Part shown: piece by piece, positions 34,301-45,734 of the stretch | Position numbering within the stretch: the stretch's first letter is position 1 | How the letters are laid out: every line of letters starts with the position of its first letter | NCBI GenBank assembly: GCA_017591395.1 | Contig: WEDG01000713.1 | Coordinates: 1-64,000 of the forward strand | From: Schistocephalus solidus | Lineage: Eukaryota; Platyhelminthes; Cestoda; Diphyllobothriidea; Diphyllobothriidae | DNA length: 64,000 nucleotides | Direction of reading: 5' to 3' | Made by a program: the position numbers and the translations under genes | Notes under the pieces: generated by a model | Databases searched by the model: none | Told to the model about the DNA's origin: nothing | Seen by the model: the letters and a program-made list of their open reading frames with translations, nothing else

Positions 34301-37300
34301 GTGCGTTCGGTTTAGAGCACCAGGGTTGTCCACTAGAGGTGACCACAGGAGTCACGCCATCAGCGCCACCCGATAGTACCACCGGCCTTCCACCAAGCTG
34401 TCGCCCGTTCAAGTTTGTCAGTGCCCTCTGTGCGTCAAGCCTGCTGCGGAACTCTAGGAACGCGTACCTAGACATCCACATTAGAGTAAATTTTTAAGTA
34501 AATATGAACAAAAGGCTTGTGTAAAGGTTTACATAGGAAGGGGGTGATAATGCCACCTTTTCGATCGCCTACATGACAAAAAAGAGTAAAGGGGGTAAAA
34601 TTATTGATGTTAATAACTGGAAAGCACAGCTTCCTGACGGTATTTTTGACGACATTTATGTTCCGTTATTTGTATGTTAAGCAAAGGTGTCCGGTCTCCA
34701 GCGTTATAAAACTAGTGCTGAGTTCTTAACAAAACGCATTCATAAGTCCTAAATATAACCATAAAGAAGGCAAAATTGGCTCTGAGTTACATATAGCCAA
34801 AAATACTTGCGCAAAGTAGCCCTCATGCTTTGGGCAGGGGTCAATAAGATACAATGTTTTGATAGCATCATTAGACCGACTTCTTTTATGGATGGGAAGA
34901 TTAAAACAGATGTGCGACACTTTCAAGAAGATGTATAAAGCAGCCACCCTGCAATTAGGATTAGTAGATATTGAGTAGCAGAACAATTGAGGTGGGAATA
35001 TTCCTGCTTGAAGTCACTTAAGGTGACCACTATGCGAGGTGAAAATCTTGGAACAAAAGAATAACTGAAGGTGTTAGTCAACCTGTTCATTTAAAGTTCT
35101 TGTTAGCTAGTTTTTGTATTCGTGCGTTGTTCCTTCATGAAAGAAATAACGAAGTTAAGGCAAGTAAATGCAGTAAAGCGTTTTCTCAGGTTAGAAGACA
35201 GGTCATCTCTGAATGCGAGGAAGGTATACGTTGCACTGTTAGGACAGTTGAGCTAAAAAAACACGTACAAATTGGCAAGTGTTGGACTAAAGACTTGAGT
35301 TTCAAACTATCTTGTTAACTTCAGCAAGGCAGCTAAAAACAACTTTACTCGTCAACCTAACAGAGCAAGAGTAAGATCTCTAGGTGTGGGATATACTTGG
35401 AGAGCGCTCTTCAGGTCTTGAAATGCGGATGTGTTGAGAACTCTGGTGGAATGTGTTTTTTCCTATTAACAAGCTTTCATGTAATTGGTCATGACATAAA
35501 GAGACATAACGGTTCTCTTGAAGTTCATAACTTAAATTGACTCCACAGCTGGGGTCACATACGTGGCGCGCGTTAGACTATGCCGTCAGGCATCACACAG
35601 CCGGCTTGTATCGAACTTATCCTCAGCGCAGGTGGTAGAAGGGATGTCACAATGGTGATTTCATGTGTCATTTCCAACAACTATCACTAAAGATCGAACC
35701 GAGTCCTTTTCGAAACCCAATCTATGTACGCGTAGCTACCAGCACGTGCAGTACACGTTTAGACCGGTATCTTAGCTCATGTGTCTTGACCTGGTCTTGC
35801 AATGATAAAACATTGGGTGTTATAAGTAAAATAGATATCCCGGGCCACAACCGTAAGACTACTGTGCCTTCATATTTACACCAATTTACACATTTCTTTT
35901 TTAGAAAGCATCCATAGTGGGATGCAGACATGACCGGAGAGCTGTTGAAAGCGACCTGACAAAAGCATACGTTCAAACCTTTTTACCTGTTATGGATATT
36001 GCTGGAGTGGACTCTAAACAATAATAAACAAGATATCAGAATTGGAGTAGAAGTATCGTGAAATATTTGGTCTTACACTAAGGGGTAGACTGGTCCCACT
36101 CAGTTCGGCTGTTATTTTTCGCTCTATAAGACGATGTCAAAACGCCAGTATTTTGATCAATATCAAGGATAAGCGGTTCTGTGGTTTTCTGAAACTCACC
36201 TACAGCTGTCTTTCGCCGGCATTCGGACGGTGAGTGCCGAAGGACAGAAGTCGAGGAGAACGCTCGGAGGACAATTCTTTGGTATTGGCGAAATTCGAAG
36301 GGTCTGGGCATTCTTTTCGACTGTCAGGACAAAATAGATCTTGCGATTGAGAGTACTTCAACACCAGTCCCAAATAAGGAAACCAGAGCAGAGAGGAATA
36401 CGGACATTTAGTTAAATCGTATCCAATAAACGTGCTTTTACGAGGTAGCACTACTTTTTAAGAACGTTAGGAGCCGTAGCAGGTCTTGTTTACTCAAGGG
36501 TGATAGGTCCATAAGGACTTCTTACAGTCACCCATGATGGACTACAGAAATCAATTTAAATGGGTGCAAAAAATTATTATCTTAGTTGGCCCCTCCAATG
36601 AAATATCATCATGCAGAGAGCCCATAGGGAACGTTGGGGGACCTATTTATGATTCAAACTCCTTGCAGCTGCTTCATGCAACGACATAAGATCGGGAACC
36701 ACATATATCTGAGCTTTTAGTTAATGCGTGATGTGAATATGGTAAAGCACTCAGACCATGTATGGGACATTAAAGTGAGATTAGCTGGCTGAGTTGCGCT
36801 AGGTCCGCATCCCAACTGCCAAGCATGGAAGTGCGGCGGTATAGCTACTAGTAACAGCGTCGAAACCGCCGTTAACTCAACAGCTACCAGCCTATCCTGC
36901 ACATGCTGTCATCGCATGTATACATCGCGCATCGAGACTGTCGAACCAGTGCCAGGTGCATCAAAATACGTCCGTCACGCCCGCTACAACTGCCAACGCA
37001 TATTCGGTTAAAGAATGCGCCTACTGCACCATGTGCGAAGCCATGAAAATATCTGAATGAAAACGTTAAATCCCACCACGCACATCTTCCAACATCAACT
37101 ACCACAGACGCGATATAAGTGTCTCTTACGTAAGTACGAAGCGTGTTCCTTGGCTCATGCCAATGCGGCGCCATGGCGCTCTCACGTCGATGAGCTCGGG
37201 GCCGCCGACCCCTTTTGTGCAAAAACCTGGCGACGCGGTGAGTAGGTCATGTGTGGCAGGCGCAGACGGTCTGCAAAGAGCTCCAAGCCACTTGCACCTA

Positions 37301-39592
37301 ATCCGCGCATCAGATGGCTGATCGGTTCCGACATTGGAGGGAGGGAAGAAAGAGTGAGGTCGGCACTCAGCGCATGTTCTTCATTATAAACAATCTTAGG
37401 TGTTTTAATCTATCATGCTGCGCTAAATGCCGTGGCTAGAAAGGTTTTCAGCTAACACGATGACTCAGTCCTCCACTAAGTTGGGACGTCAGTCAACTCC
37501 TCCTTTGTTTGTTTTTTTTGTGTGAAATCCTGATCGATTGTGCGCAGACCAGGTGTATGCGGCAGCGTAGTCAGGCCGTTTAGATCTGCGAGCTACTGTG
37601 CCCGATCCCGGTCTGTTTGATTCTGCCTTGACATCGGGCCCAGACGAGAGAGGGAAAAGAGAGTGCAGTAGACGCTGCACAAGCCTTCTGCACTTGAAAC
37701 AGAGTCCGCGGAACACAGTAGAAGTCGTCGTCCACGACGGCCTAACAGGCAATTCAAATGGGTTTCTCAAATAAATTACGGTGCGATTACGATAGACCAA
37801 CACTAAGGGCATACGTCAGCCGAGCTGTGGTGAGCCTGCATATGGTTTTAGCATGATCTAGACAGAGGTTGACATCCTGTTAGCTGCTGCTCTTAATCTC
37901 ATAAACAGTCGATAAATAGACTCGGGTAGTCTATTGGTACTTGAGAAAGCTAAGAGAATGTGGCCGATACCGAGTTACACTTCAAGACAGTTTAGCTTAG
38001 ATTTCACAGTGAATGTTTAATGCAGCTTTTACATCCTCACTTGCATGCGGTTGGGAACTCAAATCTTTCTTTGTGGCTGAAAGAACAATGTAACCAGGTT
38101 GGTCACAGAACCTACACCCGTCGCATTGGATTCTTCTTCCAACTAAATGCAGCGAGTGTGAGAATAATGGCGTGGCATAAGCAGTTCCACTATAAACAAA
38201 TTCCACCAACGGAGTAATGGAGAATTTCTTCGGTAGCAACGGTTGATGGCTTCGTGTGTTGATTGAAGACTGAGAAGGAGAGAACCGTGTGCATCTGCAG
38301 TTCTTAGCTGGGATGCACTTCAGGCGCAATGTCCATTTGAAAAAAATTTGATTGGAGATAGAAAGCAGGTGAGCGCTGGAGGTGGCAGAAGACGCCAAAA
38401 CCAATATGATAATAGGAGGGTTGTAAACCACATAAAAGAAATTAGAGGAATGGTTTGCGTGCAATCCTCATTTTTCGAGATTTCTCGCTGATGAAGAATG
38501 ATGATTTTAGGTGAAAACATATGCCAGGGATTTTCTCACAATGACGAAGAGGCTGACGTGCTGTAATTAGATAGACAGGTGAAGGGGAAACCGAAACTCA
38601 AAGATATTGGACGACGATTATGATGATGATGATGGCGGTGGTGGTGGACAAAGTATAGGTTTCTGTCATGGGGCGACCATAAGCCATTGGCTCTAAATTA
38701 CGTTTGCCGAGCCTAATCGTCGATCTCAGGATACAACACGCACTAACTTGCGATGTAATGACCTCATAAGAGAAATTCACATCTATGACAGACTGCAATT
38801 ATCAGTAGTTAGTAAAAGAGTGCTTACCAAGGCGACGTTTAATTTCAGTGAGGAGGGCATCGGCATCCGAAAATTTTCCTCGATCGGCAGGTTTCGGTGG
38901 GATTATGGTAGCGGGTAATCGAGGCTCCTGAGTAAGAGAAAAAAGTTCGGGCTTTTTGTCACAAATAACGATTAACGGTTTTTCCAAAGTCAGATTCAAA
39001 CATATCCTACCCTGTTTAAAAAACGAGATTTTGCACTAAGACCTGTTTTGACTAAAAATAATTTGCCGGATGTACACCAATGCTGATGCGGGGACCAACC
39101 GCAACTCATTAAAAAATGTTTAAATCCACTGGCGATGGTGCATGGCCCATCAAATAGACCACCAACATCAACGCAGCCAGATATAATGATGGATCAACGT
39201 GACTCAGTTGGAGACTAGTCCAACCACTACGGTACCTTTGAGTAAACGAATCCCTAAAATGACCAGCAGGAGGCCACTGATGGGTTTCTAGGACGCAAAA
39301 CCGAGTTGATCATCAAACGACTCACGAGAACTGGCTTCTGAGGTCGATTGGCCTTTTCGGCCTTCTTCAGCGCCATGATCGCCTTCTTCTTGAGGTTTCG
39401 CTTCTTCGCTTTTGAGAGCTTCTAAAAAAATAAAAAGGAACGATGGGGAATCCAAGACATTCTGCATGCTCAATGAGGTAAGTTTGGATTAAAGCATACC
39501 ATTGCAGGCACTGACGGAAGACAATCTGGGGTTTCGTCCATACTTTCGGCGGCTTCAGCCAACGTTGTTTTCTTGTTAAGAATCATATGAGG
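31305..39592 (-). CDS. Nucleolin-like RNA-binding protein, eight exons, 5' end not certain
   Basis: Exons on the minus strand: 39592-39500, 39421-39326, 38927-38828, 36320-36200, 34467-34370, 34292-34166, 33938-33824 and 31646-31305. All have AG/GT borders. Phases run 0/0, 0/0, 0/1, 1/2, 2/1, 1/2, 2/0 and add up to 1092 bases, 363 residues plus stop. The protein has a mixed N-terminus, a Lys-rich stretch (KLSKAKKRNLKKKAIMALKK, residues 32-51), a linker, two RRMs (about 100-168 and 172-250), and a long basic tail ending NKKKRQKKKRVA, a likely nuclear/nucleolar signal. No RGG tail is present. The first exon has a strong polypyrimidine acceptor, so an upstream exon is probable, although an ATG lies at its third codon. 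The 34370/34292 junction (77-base intron) is the least certain. Expected role: binding of pre-rRNA or mRNA in the nucleus, inferred from the family. Confidence 0.72.
33824..34292 (-). other. RRM 2 of the minus-strand nucleolin-like gene, split inside RNP1
   Basis: The first half (34292-34166) has RNP2 as CIYVCRLP and helix 1 TDLAQLF, and ends CKG with a phase-2 donor (GG|GTGAGC). The second half (33938-33824) starts FCLLKYRSQEDALLAFTNLD, so RNP1 reads KGFCLLKY. The acceptor has a good pyrimidine tract. The exon ends KHK at GTACCT. Confidence 0.8.
34370..36320 (-). other. RRM 1 of the minus-strand nucleolin-like gene, split inside RNP1
   Basis: The first half (36320-36200) carries RNP2 as LRISPIP and ends ..KDSC plus two bases of an Arg codon. 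The second half (34467-34370) completes it as YAFLEFRSRLDAQRALTNLN, so RNP1 reads CRYAFLEF. The C-terminal strand is GRPVVLS. The intron is phase 2 and falls between the second and third RNP1 positions. The aromatic residues at the RNP1 binding positions are Y and F. Confidence 0.78.
36885..37745 (+). mobile_element. Decayed zinc-finger tail plus 3' repeat unit of family A, inside an intron
   Basis: At 36925-37050 a stop-containing frame still shows RIETVEPVPGAS.YVRHARYNCQRIFG..MRLLHH, which aligns with the finger linker and fourth finger at 340-470. It is followed at about 37210-37460 by a copy of the first half of the 682-bp unit (GAGTGAGGTCG.CAGCGCATGTTC) and at 37430-37720 by the second half (GCCGTGGCT.GAAAGG, GGGC.CAG). 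The piece lies in the 38828-36320 intron of the minus-strand nucleolin-like gene, opposite to the gene. Much older than the copy at 1-2 kb, judging by divergence. Confidence 0.72.
38617..38645. repeat. (GAT)n/(GGT)n microsatellite
   Basis: A short run of GATGAT then GGTGGT triplets in an intron of the minus-strand nucleolin-like gene. Confidence 0.8.
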
Positions 39593-41545
39593 CTTAAGTA
39601 GAAAAAAAAGTAAAATTAGCTTATTCAAAAGAAAGGGCATTTTCGTAAGTCTTCATCAGTGAAACATTTGCGATTAAACACGCATTTCAACACGCGCTAA
39701 CAACGTTAGTGTCATTTATTTCAGATCCTGATTACGGTGATGGCGCGACGCTGCTGGCAATGTAATATGCTATGTCCCGGATAGGCACGAAGGTAGTGGA
39801 GTTGGGTTTGAAGATAAAGTATTCAAAAACAGAGATGGTCAACTCAGGTTTTGCGGTCCGCGTTATCTGCCCAGTGGCGGTGGATGACGAGGATAAGAGA
39901 AGATTCGATGACCTTGGCCCAGACTTACTGTAGAATGGGCAAGAGTGGAATCGACCATCGGCTCAATCAGAAACTCGCATTAGTCGGACCTCGTTGAAAC
40001 CCCTGTTATCGCCCTAAGATTGGTTTAGAAATCACACTATAAGTATACAAAGTGTCCATCAGGGAAATCCTTTGGTGGGGGGCGGAGATATGGGTCAGGA
40101 CCTCAGAAGATACTAATCGTTTGAGATCCGCCGATCATTTGATCAGTTACTCTATTTGGTGATATGTTCCTAAGAGCGTCACCAGCAAACAGCTATACAT
40201 TCGGCCAGTAACATAACCGGTCAACTGCGTCCCCCTTACCCGTCAACGAATATGTTTAGGCCATGGGCTGCGATGACCGGATAGTGAATTTGTCTATGGC
40301 GCTGCCATGTCCTAAATAGGTCATGGCTGGCAAAAGCATTGGACTGAATATCTGGAGTCGTGGGCAGAAGTGTGGTGCTTTTGTCCTTGGTCGGCGCGGT
40401 TGGCGTGCTAACTGGATGAACATATCTTGACAGGCTGATGTCAAACGACCGTAATAGCAGGTGCTACAACCTCTAGACTGCTAAACGGCTGTGCTAGGAG
40501 CTTTTCCGTCTACTTAAATTATATTATTGTGGACATTTTTAAAATATTAGCTAATGTCAGAAACTGGCAGTGTCAGTGACGGACGGTATTCAAAATTCCT
40601 CGGAGACGATTTAATGCTAGTTTATGATTCCTGTGTCAAGGCGACAAAAACTTAGTGCAACACAACCCTAATAGAAGTGGAGTCCGCTTGAGGATTCGGT
40701 TTGGAGACCATTCATCAGAATAAACACGTTGGTATCTTTGAATGTTCTTGAAGAATGAAACCTGACAAATAAAAAAACCTAATTAACTGCATGCTGTTGC
40801 ATTCGGCTGAGATACTTAACAAATTTAACATAACGTGCGAGGAATACACGAAAGCATACGGAACCCACGTTGCCCGGCTGTGAATGTTTAAGCTGGCGTA
40901 CGCGCCGGGCAGAGCCTAGGGTAAAGTCAGTTACAGGAACAGGGGTTTAAAGGAATCTTTCTATTCGGTATCCCTGTAAAAAGTCACTAAACGCCTGACT
41001 TGCAGATCGTGTTTCCGTAATAACTTGCTGACAAATAAAACTTTATATGAGCAGTGAAGTGATTTGTGGAAAAAGAGAAAGGCGAGAGTAAAGTGTAGTG
41101 GCATACACCAGCGAAAGGTATGATCAGATTGAAGGAAACCAACGAAAAAGCAGACGGAAAATAAGGTTCACAAAATATAAATGCATGTAGCATAATTAAA
41201 CAAATGTGACGGCAGTAAAATCAATTTCTTAACGTGTAAAAAGCTTGACACGATAAAATATACACAGGCAAACAAAACGTGGAATAAACCCTACCAGTAC
41301 ATGGCCCCGTCAGTAGAGGGGGCTCAGAGGGGGCCAGAAGGGGCCAACCTCTGTCGACTTTCAGGTCATATTTAACACATCGGCAGGCTTCTTATAAAGA
41401 CTGGATAAGGTGTAACTGTTTGAATTGAAACTCAAATATGTAATATTTATAAGATAAAATACTGTTTAAGACTAATTATTGGGTACTGTGATGAACTGAT
41501 TTTGGATGCTTTGTTTAAGTCCCGGTAATTTTTGTAGCTCACTGA
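39593..41545. other. No gene recognised
   Basis: It should hold the upstream part of the minus-strand nucleolin-like gene. I found no exon with matching splice sites and no retrotransposon motif. Confidence 0.35.
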
Positions 41546-42561
41546 ATGTTAAATATGCCCTCATATCATTTATATATAGTGTTCTGTTGTCCATGCAAAG
41601 TAACCATGAAGCAAAAATATTATGGAATCAAGAGGAGCACCGTGTATAAGCGGGTATTGCGTGCAATTCAGGCGTATATTGCCGCAACCGAAGTAGCAGA
41701 TGGTCTTTCGCCATCTTCGTCGTCGGCGTTATACCCCTCACCGGAGCCTCAAATACCAGAAATTTTTCCCGGGATTTCAAATGGTAGGTTTTCAGGCAGT
41801 GTTAGTTTGAGTTGGAATGCAGAATCAATATGATTCATGGAACAAATAAGCGAATTATAAGGCAGATGGATGCGACAGGTATGCGTTTGGTGAAGGTAAT
41901 GGAAAGCACTCGAGGTGCTGTCATGTTGGAATTTCCATTGCTAACCGCATGTCGTTCCCTGTGTATAGCGGGCGTCTTCGCGACGACCGTTTTTTTCGAT
42001 CACGAAAGCAGGGATTCCACCACAGAGGCCTATTGCCTTTCCATGAGTTACCGTTCGATATGTTTTGTAGCTTCCCAATGGACTACATGCACCTGGTGTG
42101 CTTGGGTTGTAATGTGGAAGTTACTTCATCGGTGGAGATTGTGTGTAAAAAGGTTTTCTCCAGCACTTAATGACCTCATAAAAAATGCAGCCAGTGTTTG
42201 CCAATGGAATTTTCCCGCAAGTGTAGAACCTTAGATTTTGTCAAGTTTTGGAAGATTGCCGAATTTCGTCAATTTTTGCTGTACACAGGCCCTGTTGTTT
42301 CCAAATTCCATCTTGACAAAGACCGTTTTTATGCATTATTGCAGTTTTCTGTTGCAGTATCTATTTTTGTCATCCTTATTTACATAAGACCTGTTTTGAT
42401 TTTGCCCACCTTTTGTTTAATAACTTTGTATCCGATTTCGCCATATTGTATAGTCCTGCGGAGATTGTATATAATATTCATTGTTTAGTTCACCAACATG
42501 AAGATGTGAGTTGGTTTGGAGTGTTGGATAATTTTTCAGCGTTTTTTAAATCTTTTTTGTG
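41546..42561 (+). pseudogene. Decayed transposase gene (transposase-domain family D)
   Basis: Three frames together give a familiar order of blocks. These are a variable N-terminal part with a Ser/Pro-rich segment (41700-41800); LRDDRFFRSRKQGFHHRGLL (41979-42038); and PFHELPFDMFCSFPMDYMHL with VCLG (42039-42110). Next come EFSRKCRTLDFVKFWKIAEF with RQFLLYTGPVV (42204-42300), DKDRFYALLQFSVAVSIF (about 42319-42372) and, in another frame, IVYNIHCLVHQHEDVSWFGV with LDNFSAF (about 42463-42546). The DYMHL..LG, EFRQFLLYTGP and VYN.H.L.H..DDV..FG.LD.FSAF blocks are shared by uncharacterised metazoan proteins annotated as transposase-domain containing. Those are thought to derive from DNA transposons, possibly of the CACTA type. 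Frame breaks and stops show it is dead. Confidence 0.7.
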
Positions 42562-43035
42562 ATTTGTAGATAGAAGGGCTGTCTGTGATTCGGGGAAGAA
42601 ATGAAAGAGTTCGTCCGGAATCTCTTGACATGTTTTATTGGAGCACCCCTGTGCCTCAACTTCTGCTGGAGCAGCTTCACTGACAAGCGGTTGTTTATTG
42701 GCTGTCCACTCTATAAAGTTTTTACTGGTTGCTCATAACCTTCCCCTCAGGTTTGCCGAAACCATTAGCTAAAATACCAGCTTCAATATGTGTTCCGCGG
42801 ATGCTATTCGCAGAACAGCTATTGAATGGTTCCATTGTGCCAGAGAGAGGTACGGGGGGAGATCAAAACGCCGGGAGGCAACTGATAAAACAAAATTACT
42901 CCATTGAATTAATCCAGCATGCTTATTCAGCTTCCGGAATGTCCCACCAGTGGTCCAATTCGGACAACACAGTCTGCGTCCAAAGACATGGTAATTATCT
43001 CAATGCCTTTACACTTAACGCATTACATGTTTAAA
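42562..43035 (+). pseudogene. DUF4806-like C-terminal block of the transposase-related family
   Basis: It starts at a conserved acceptor (TTTGTAG|ATAGAAG, about 42573). It reads, with frame changes, FVRNLL..F.GAPLCLNFCW, FTDKRLFIGCPLYKVFTG, and further on DAIRRTAIEWFHCARERYGG. The pattern (R.LL....L...FNW.G...K.AF....L...I, then a helix with W...A.ERYGGR) is that of DUF4806, a domain of unknown function expanded in arthropods and other invertebrates. The minus-strand copy at 46046-45735 keeps the same acceptor position and a usable donor. Confidence 0.55.
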
Positions 43036-43204
43036 CGTTATTAACTTAGTGATATTTATTTTTATACAGACTTTGTGATTTATAACTCTTTTTATAATGT
43101 TCCCCACGGTAACCAACATATTTCTTTTTTTAGGAATCACCACTGGATAACGGCCGCCATGTGGACAACCTATGACAAAGATATCCTACGCATGTACAGT
43201 GTTA

Positions 43205-43565
43205 TTTAACTTTTTTAGAAACAAATACCTTGCAAATGTAATCTTCAAATATCCTATTCCATGAGTGAGTGGGTACCTCGCAGGATAGGCTTGAATGGAT
43301 CCAAACAGAAGCCATTTTAATTGTATAAAATTGTGTCGTTAATAGAACAATAATTAGGGGTATATTGGTAGTGGCCGATTAGGATATGGAAGGCTTTGCG
43401 CAGTGGACGTTCGACATAAAGGAAAATGGGTGGCTACTGCGAGAAAATCGTGTGGTCCCGCTGCGCAAATTTTTTCCAGTGAGGGGGCTATACCGTCAAC
43501 TTTGCCCCCTCTGGCCCAGGTGGCCAGGTGGGGCTGGTGCTCGTAGGGAATGAAGGGAGGTTTCC
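43205..43565 (+). repeat. Left inner arm of a large inverted repeat
   Basis: It matches the reverse complement of 45160-44790. Shared words include CTTGAATGGATCCA, AATTAGGGGT, TAGTGGCCGATTA, CCCGCTG.GCAA and GGGGCTGGTGCT, in the same order. Together with the DUF4806-like blocks outside, this makes arms of about 1 kb facing each other. Confidence 0.7.
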
Positions 43566-44189
43566 TGTCCAATACTTAATTTTTTTCCAGTAAATCAATT
43601 GGAAGACTAATTCGTAGAGTATATGCCTAGGCTCAGTCCGATGAGTCATGCATGCAGGATCAAAGACTAAGTGTATGCGCACTTTCGTCAGATCAAGTGG
43701 AAAATACCGAGGTTAAAATTTAAGCAGAACAAACACCAGAAAAGAGTTTGTGCGAAAAAGACGAAATAAGGTCAATTACCGTTACCAGCCACGGAGATGC
43801 AAACCTGCCAACTCTAAGAAAGCTGATAGCATTACAAACGGTGGAAACGTAGAGCGATCTTCGAAAATTCATCTGAAAGACCTGACGGTAGTTCTAGAAG
43901 GCAACGTTGTCACCCCTTCTTATTAGTCAGCACTGATATGGTCGCTGATCAAAAATGTGTTTATGGAAGTGGAAATGCTAGAGCTGTGTGCACAAAATTG
44001 CGGCAGAGCAATTATTACGACAATTTTCTTCCAAATCCGGTGCATTTCGTGAAAAGTCTTAAGTTCTCTTATTTTTCTAAACTATATAAACGACTGCAAA
44101 ATGTAAACTTGACTGTGATGCGATAATTTTAATAATCATAACAGAGTTTTTGACATAGCACCTCGTGGGTGCCGGAAATCTCCTTCGAA
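43566..44189. other. Centre of the inverted repeat, no gene recognised
   Basis: AT-rich. Short open frames only, with no motif. Confidence 0.35.
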
Positions 44190-44795
44190 GACAGAAAAAA
44201 TCTACAAAAAGCTCCTTCTTTCTCCTGCCACTTTAGCTTTGTTTTTGTTTTAGGCTTGGTTAACAGTGTGCGAAACGATAAGTTTGTTTTAACTAAAAAA
44301 AACCTGTTTTCAAAGGCACAGTGATAGCAAAATATGAAAAAAATAACATTAACGTATTAAAGTTTATGTTTCGTGTTAATAATTTTTTGTCAAGAATAGT
44401 CTGTCACATATGGATTTTCGAGTGCTCATTCGACAGAGGTAGAGTCGATTGCGGGTTATTCGATTGTCCATTACATCCAATCAGATGAGAGTGCTTCCAA
44501 GCACATCGTTCTGCTGTGTGGTTCGCCGAATAGTTAGGCTTAGTTAAACTGCTCCCTTAAAAAATATAGAAAGGGGTTATGGGCATGAACCGTTCAACTG
44601 CAAGAAAATTCCAGTGCAACCAGCCAGTCATTATATTTTGTTTGATACTATGACGTTGGCTATTGACTAATCTCGATCCACAAATAATTTATGAATGATT
44701 AATCTCTGCAAGCTTATTGCGGTATTTTGCTCAAGTAACCACTACTCTCAGGATGATTTTCAAAATAATTGTGGGTGTCCGCTGAGTCGATTCGT
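44190..44795. repeat. Dispersed repeat, family E copy 2
   Basis: Second copy of the non-coding repeat at 9990-10620, same orientation. It ends where the right arm of the inverted repeat begins, so it may have inserted there or may be part of the same element. Confidence 0.65.
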
Positions 44796-45160
44796 GACCT
44801 ACCAGCACCAGCCCCGCCTAGCCTACCGGGCCAGATTTTAGAGGCCTGGAAGAGGTTAAATGACGGGGCCAAAAGGGAAAAGGCGATGGTGTGACGTCTT
44901 AGGCCGCCACACAGGAAAAATTGCACAGCGGGATCCCATGATTTCCTCGCAGTTGCAGCCCCTTTTCCGGTATATTTCACGCCCCGCGCAAATTGTTTTC
45001 CCTGATAATCGGCCACTATTAATGCACCCCTAATTTTGGCACTTTAAACGGCCCAATGTTATACAATAAATAGATCTTCGGTATGGATCCATTCAAGTCA
45101 TTCCTGCGCTGTACTCATCACTCATGACAAAGGACATGTGCAGATGAAATTTGCGAAGGA
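44790..45160 (-). repeat. Right inner arm of the large inverted repeat
   Basis: Reverse-complement partner of 43205-43565. An open frame of 100 residues on the minus strand (45016-44714) has no counterpart in the other arm and is not called as a gene. Confidence 0.7.
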
Positions 45161-45319
45161 TATTTTATTATGTAAAAAATTACAAATTATTTACATGCGT
45201 CGGAAAAGTTTGCCATAGTCTGTTCACATTGCTGCCGTAAGCATAAGGTGGTTACTTAAATAAAAATAAATATGTTGGTGACCAAAGCATGCCAGGCTAG
45301 ATGTACATAATGAAAAGAG

Positions 45320-45605
45320 TTGCCAATCACCAACAAAAAATTCAGGATTAAAATACATACTACTTCATTCAACACATTTACCAATCACCAACACCGAATT
45401 CAATATTAAAATACATACTACTTCATTAATCACGTTTACCAATTACCAACACCGAAGTCAGGAATAAAATATAGACTTCTTCCTTAATCACGTTTACCAA
45501 TCGCCAACACCAAAGTCAGGATTAAAATACATACCACTTCAGTAATCACATTCACCAATCATCAAAAACAAATTCGGGAGTTAAATACATGAATCACGTT
45601 TAAAC
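45320..45605. repeat. 58-bp minisatellite, five units
   Basis: CCAAT(C/T)(A/G)(C/T)C begins at 45323, 45381, 45439, 45497 and 45555, an exact spacing of 58 bases. Units also share ATTAAAATACATAC and ACTTCATTAATCAC. It lies within the right side of the inverted-repeat region and has no counterpart in the left arm. Confidence 0.92.
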
Positions 45606-45734
45606 CTAAAATCCTTTGACTGTAAGGACAAAGAGATGATTACCGTGTCTTCGGACGCAGACAGTATTGTGCAAACTGCACCACTGGTTGGACATTCCAG
45701 AAGCTGAATATGTATGCTGGATAACTTCAATGGA

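Noticed and set aside
37997..38464. 155-residue open frame on the minus strand
   Set aside because: It lies in an intron of the nucleolin-like gene, is not in phase with its exons and has no motif.
38480..38520. Hammerhead ribozyme (CTGATGA ... GAAA)
   Set aside because: The core words are present, but the bases between them cannot form stem II and no stem I or III is seen.
45320..45605. CRISPR array
   Set aside because: Regular spacing, but the whole 58-base unit is repeated without unique spacers, and the genome is eukaryotic.
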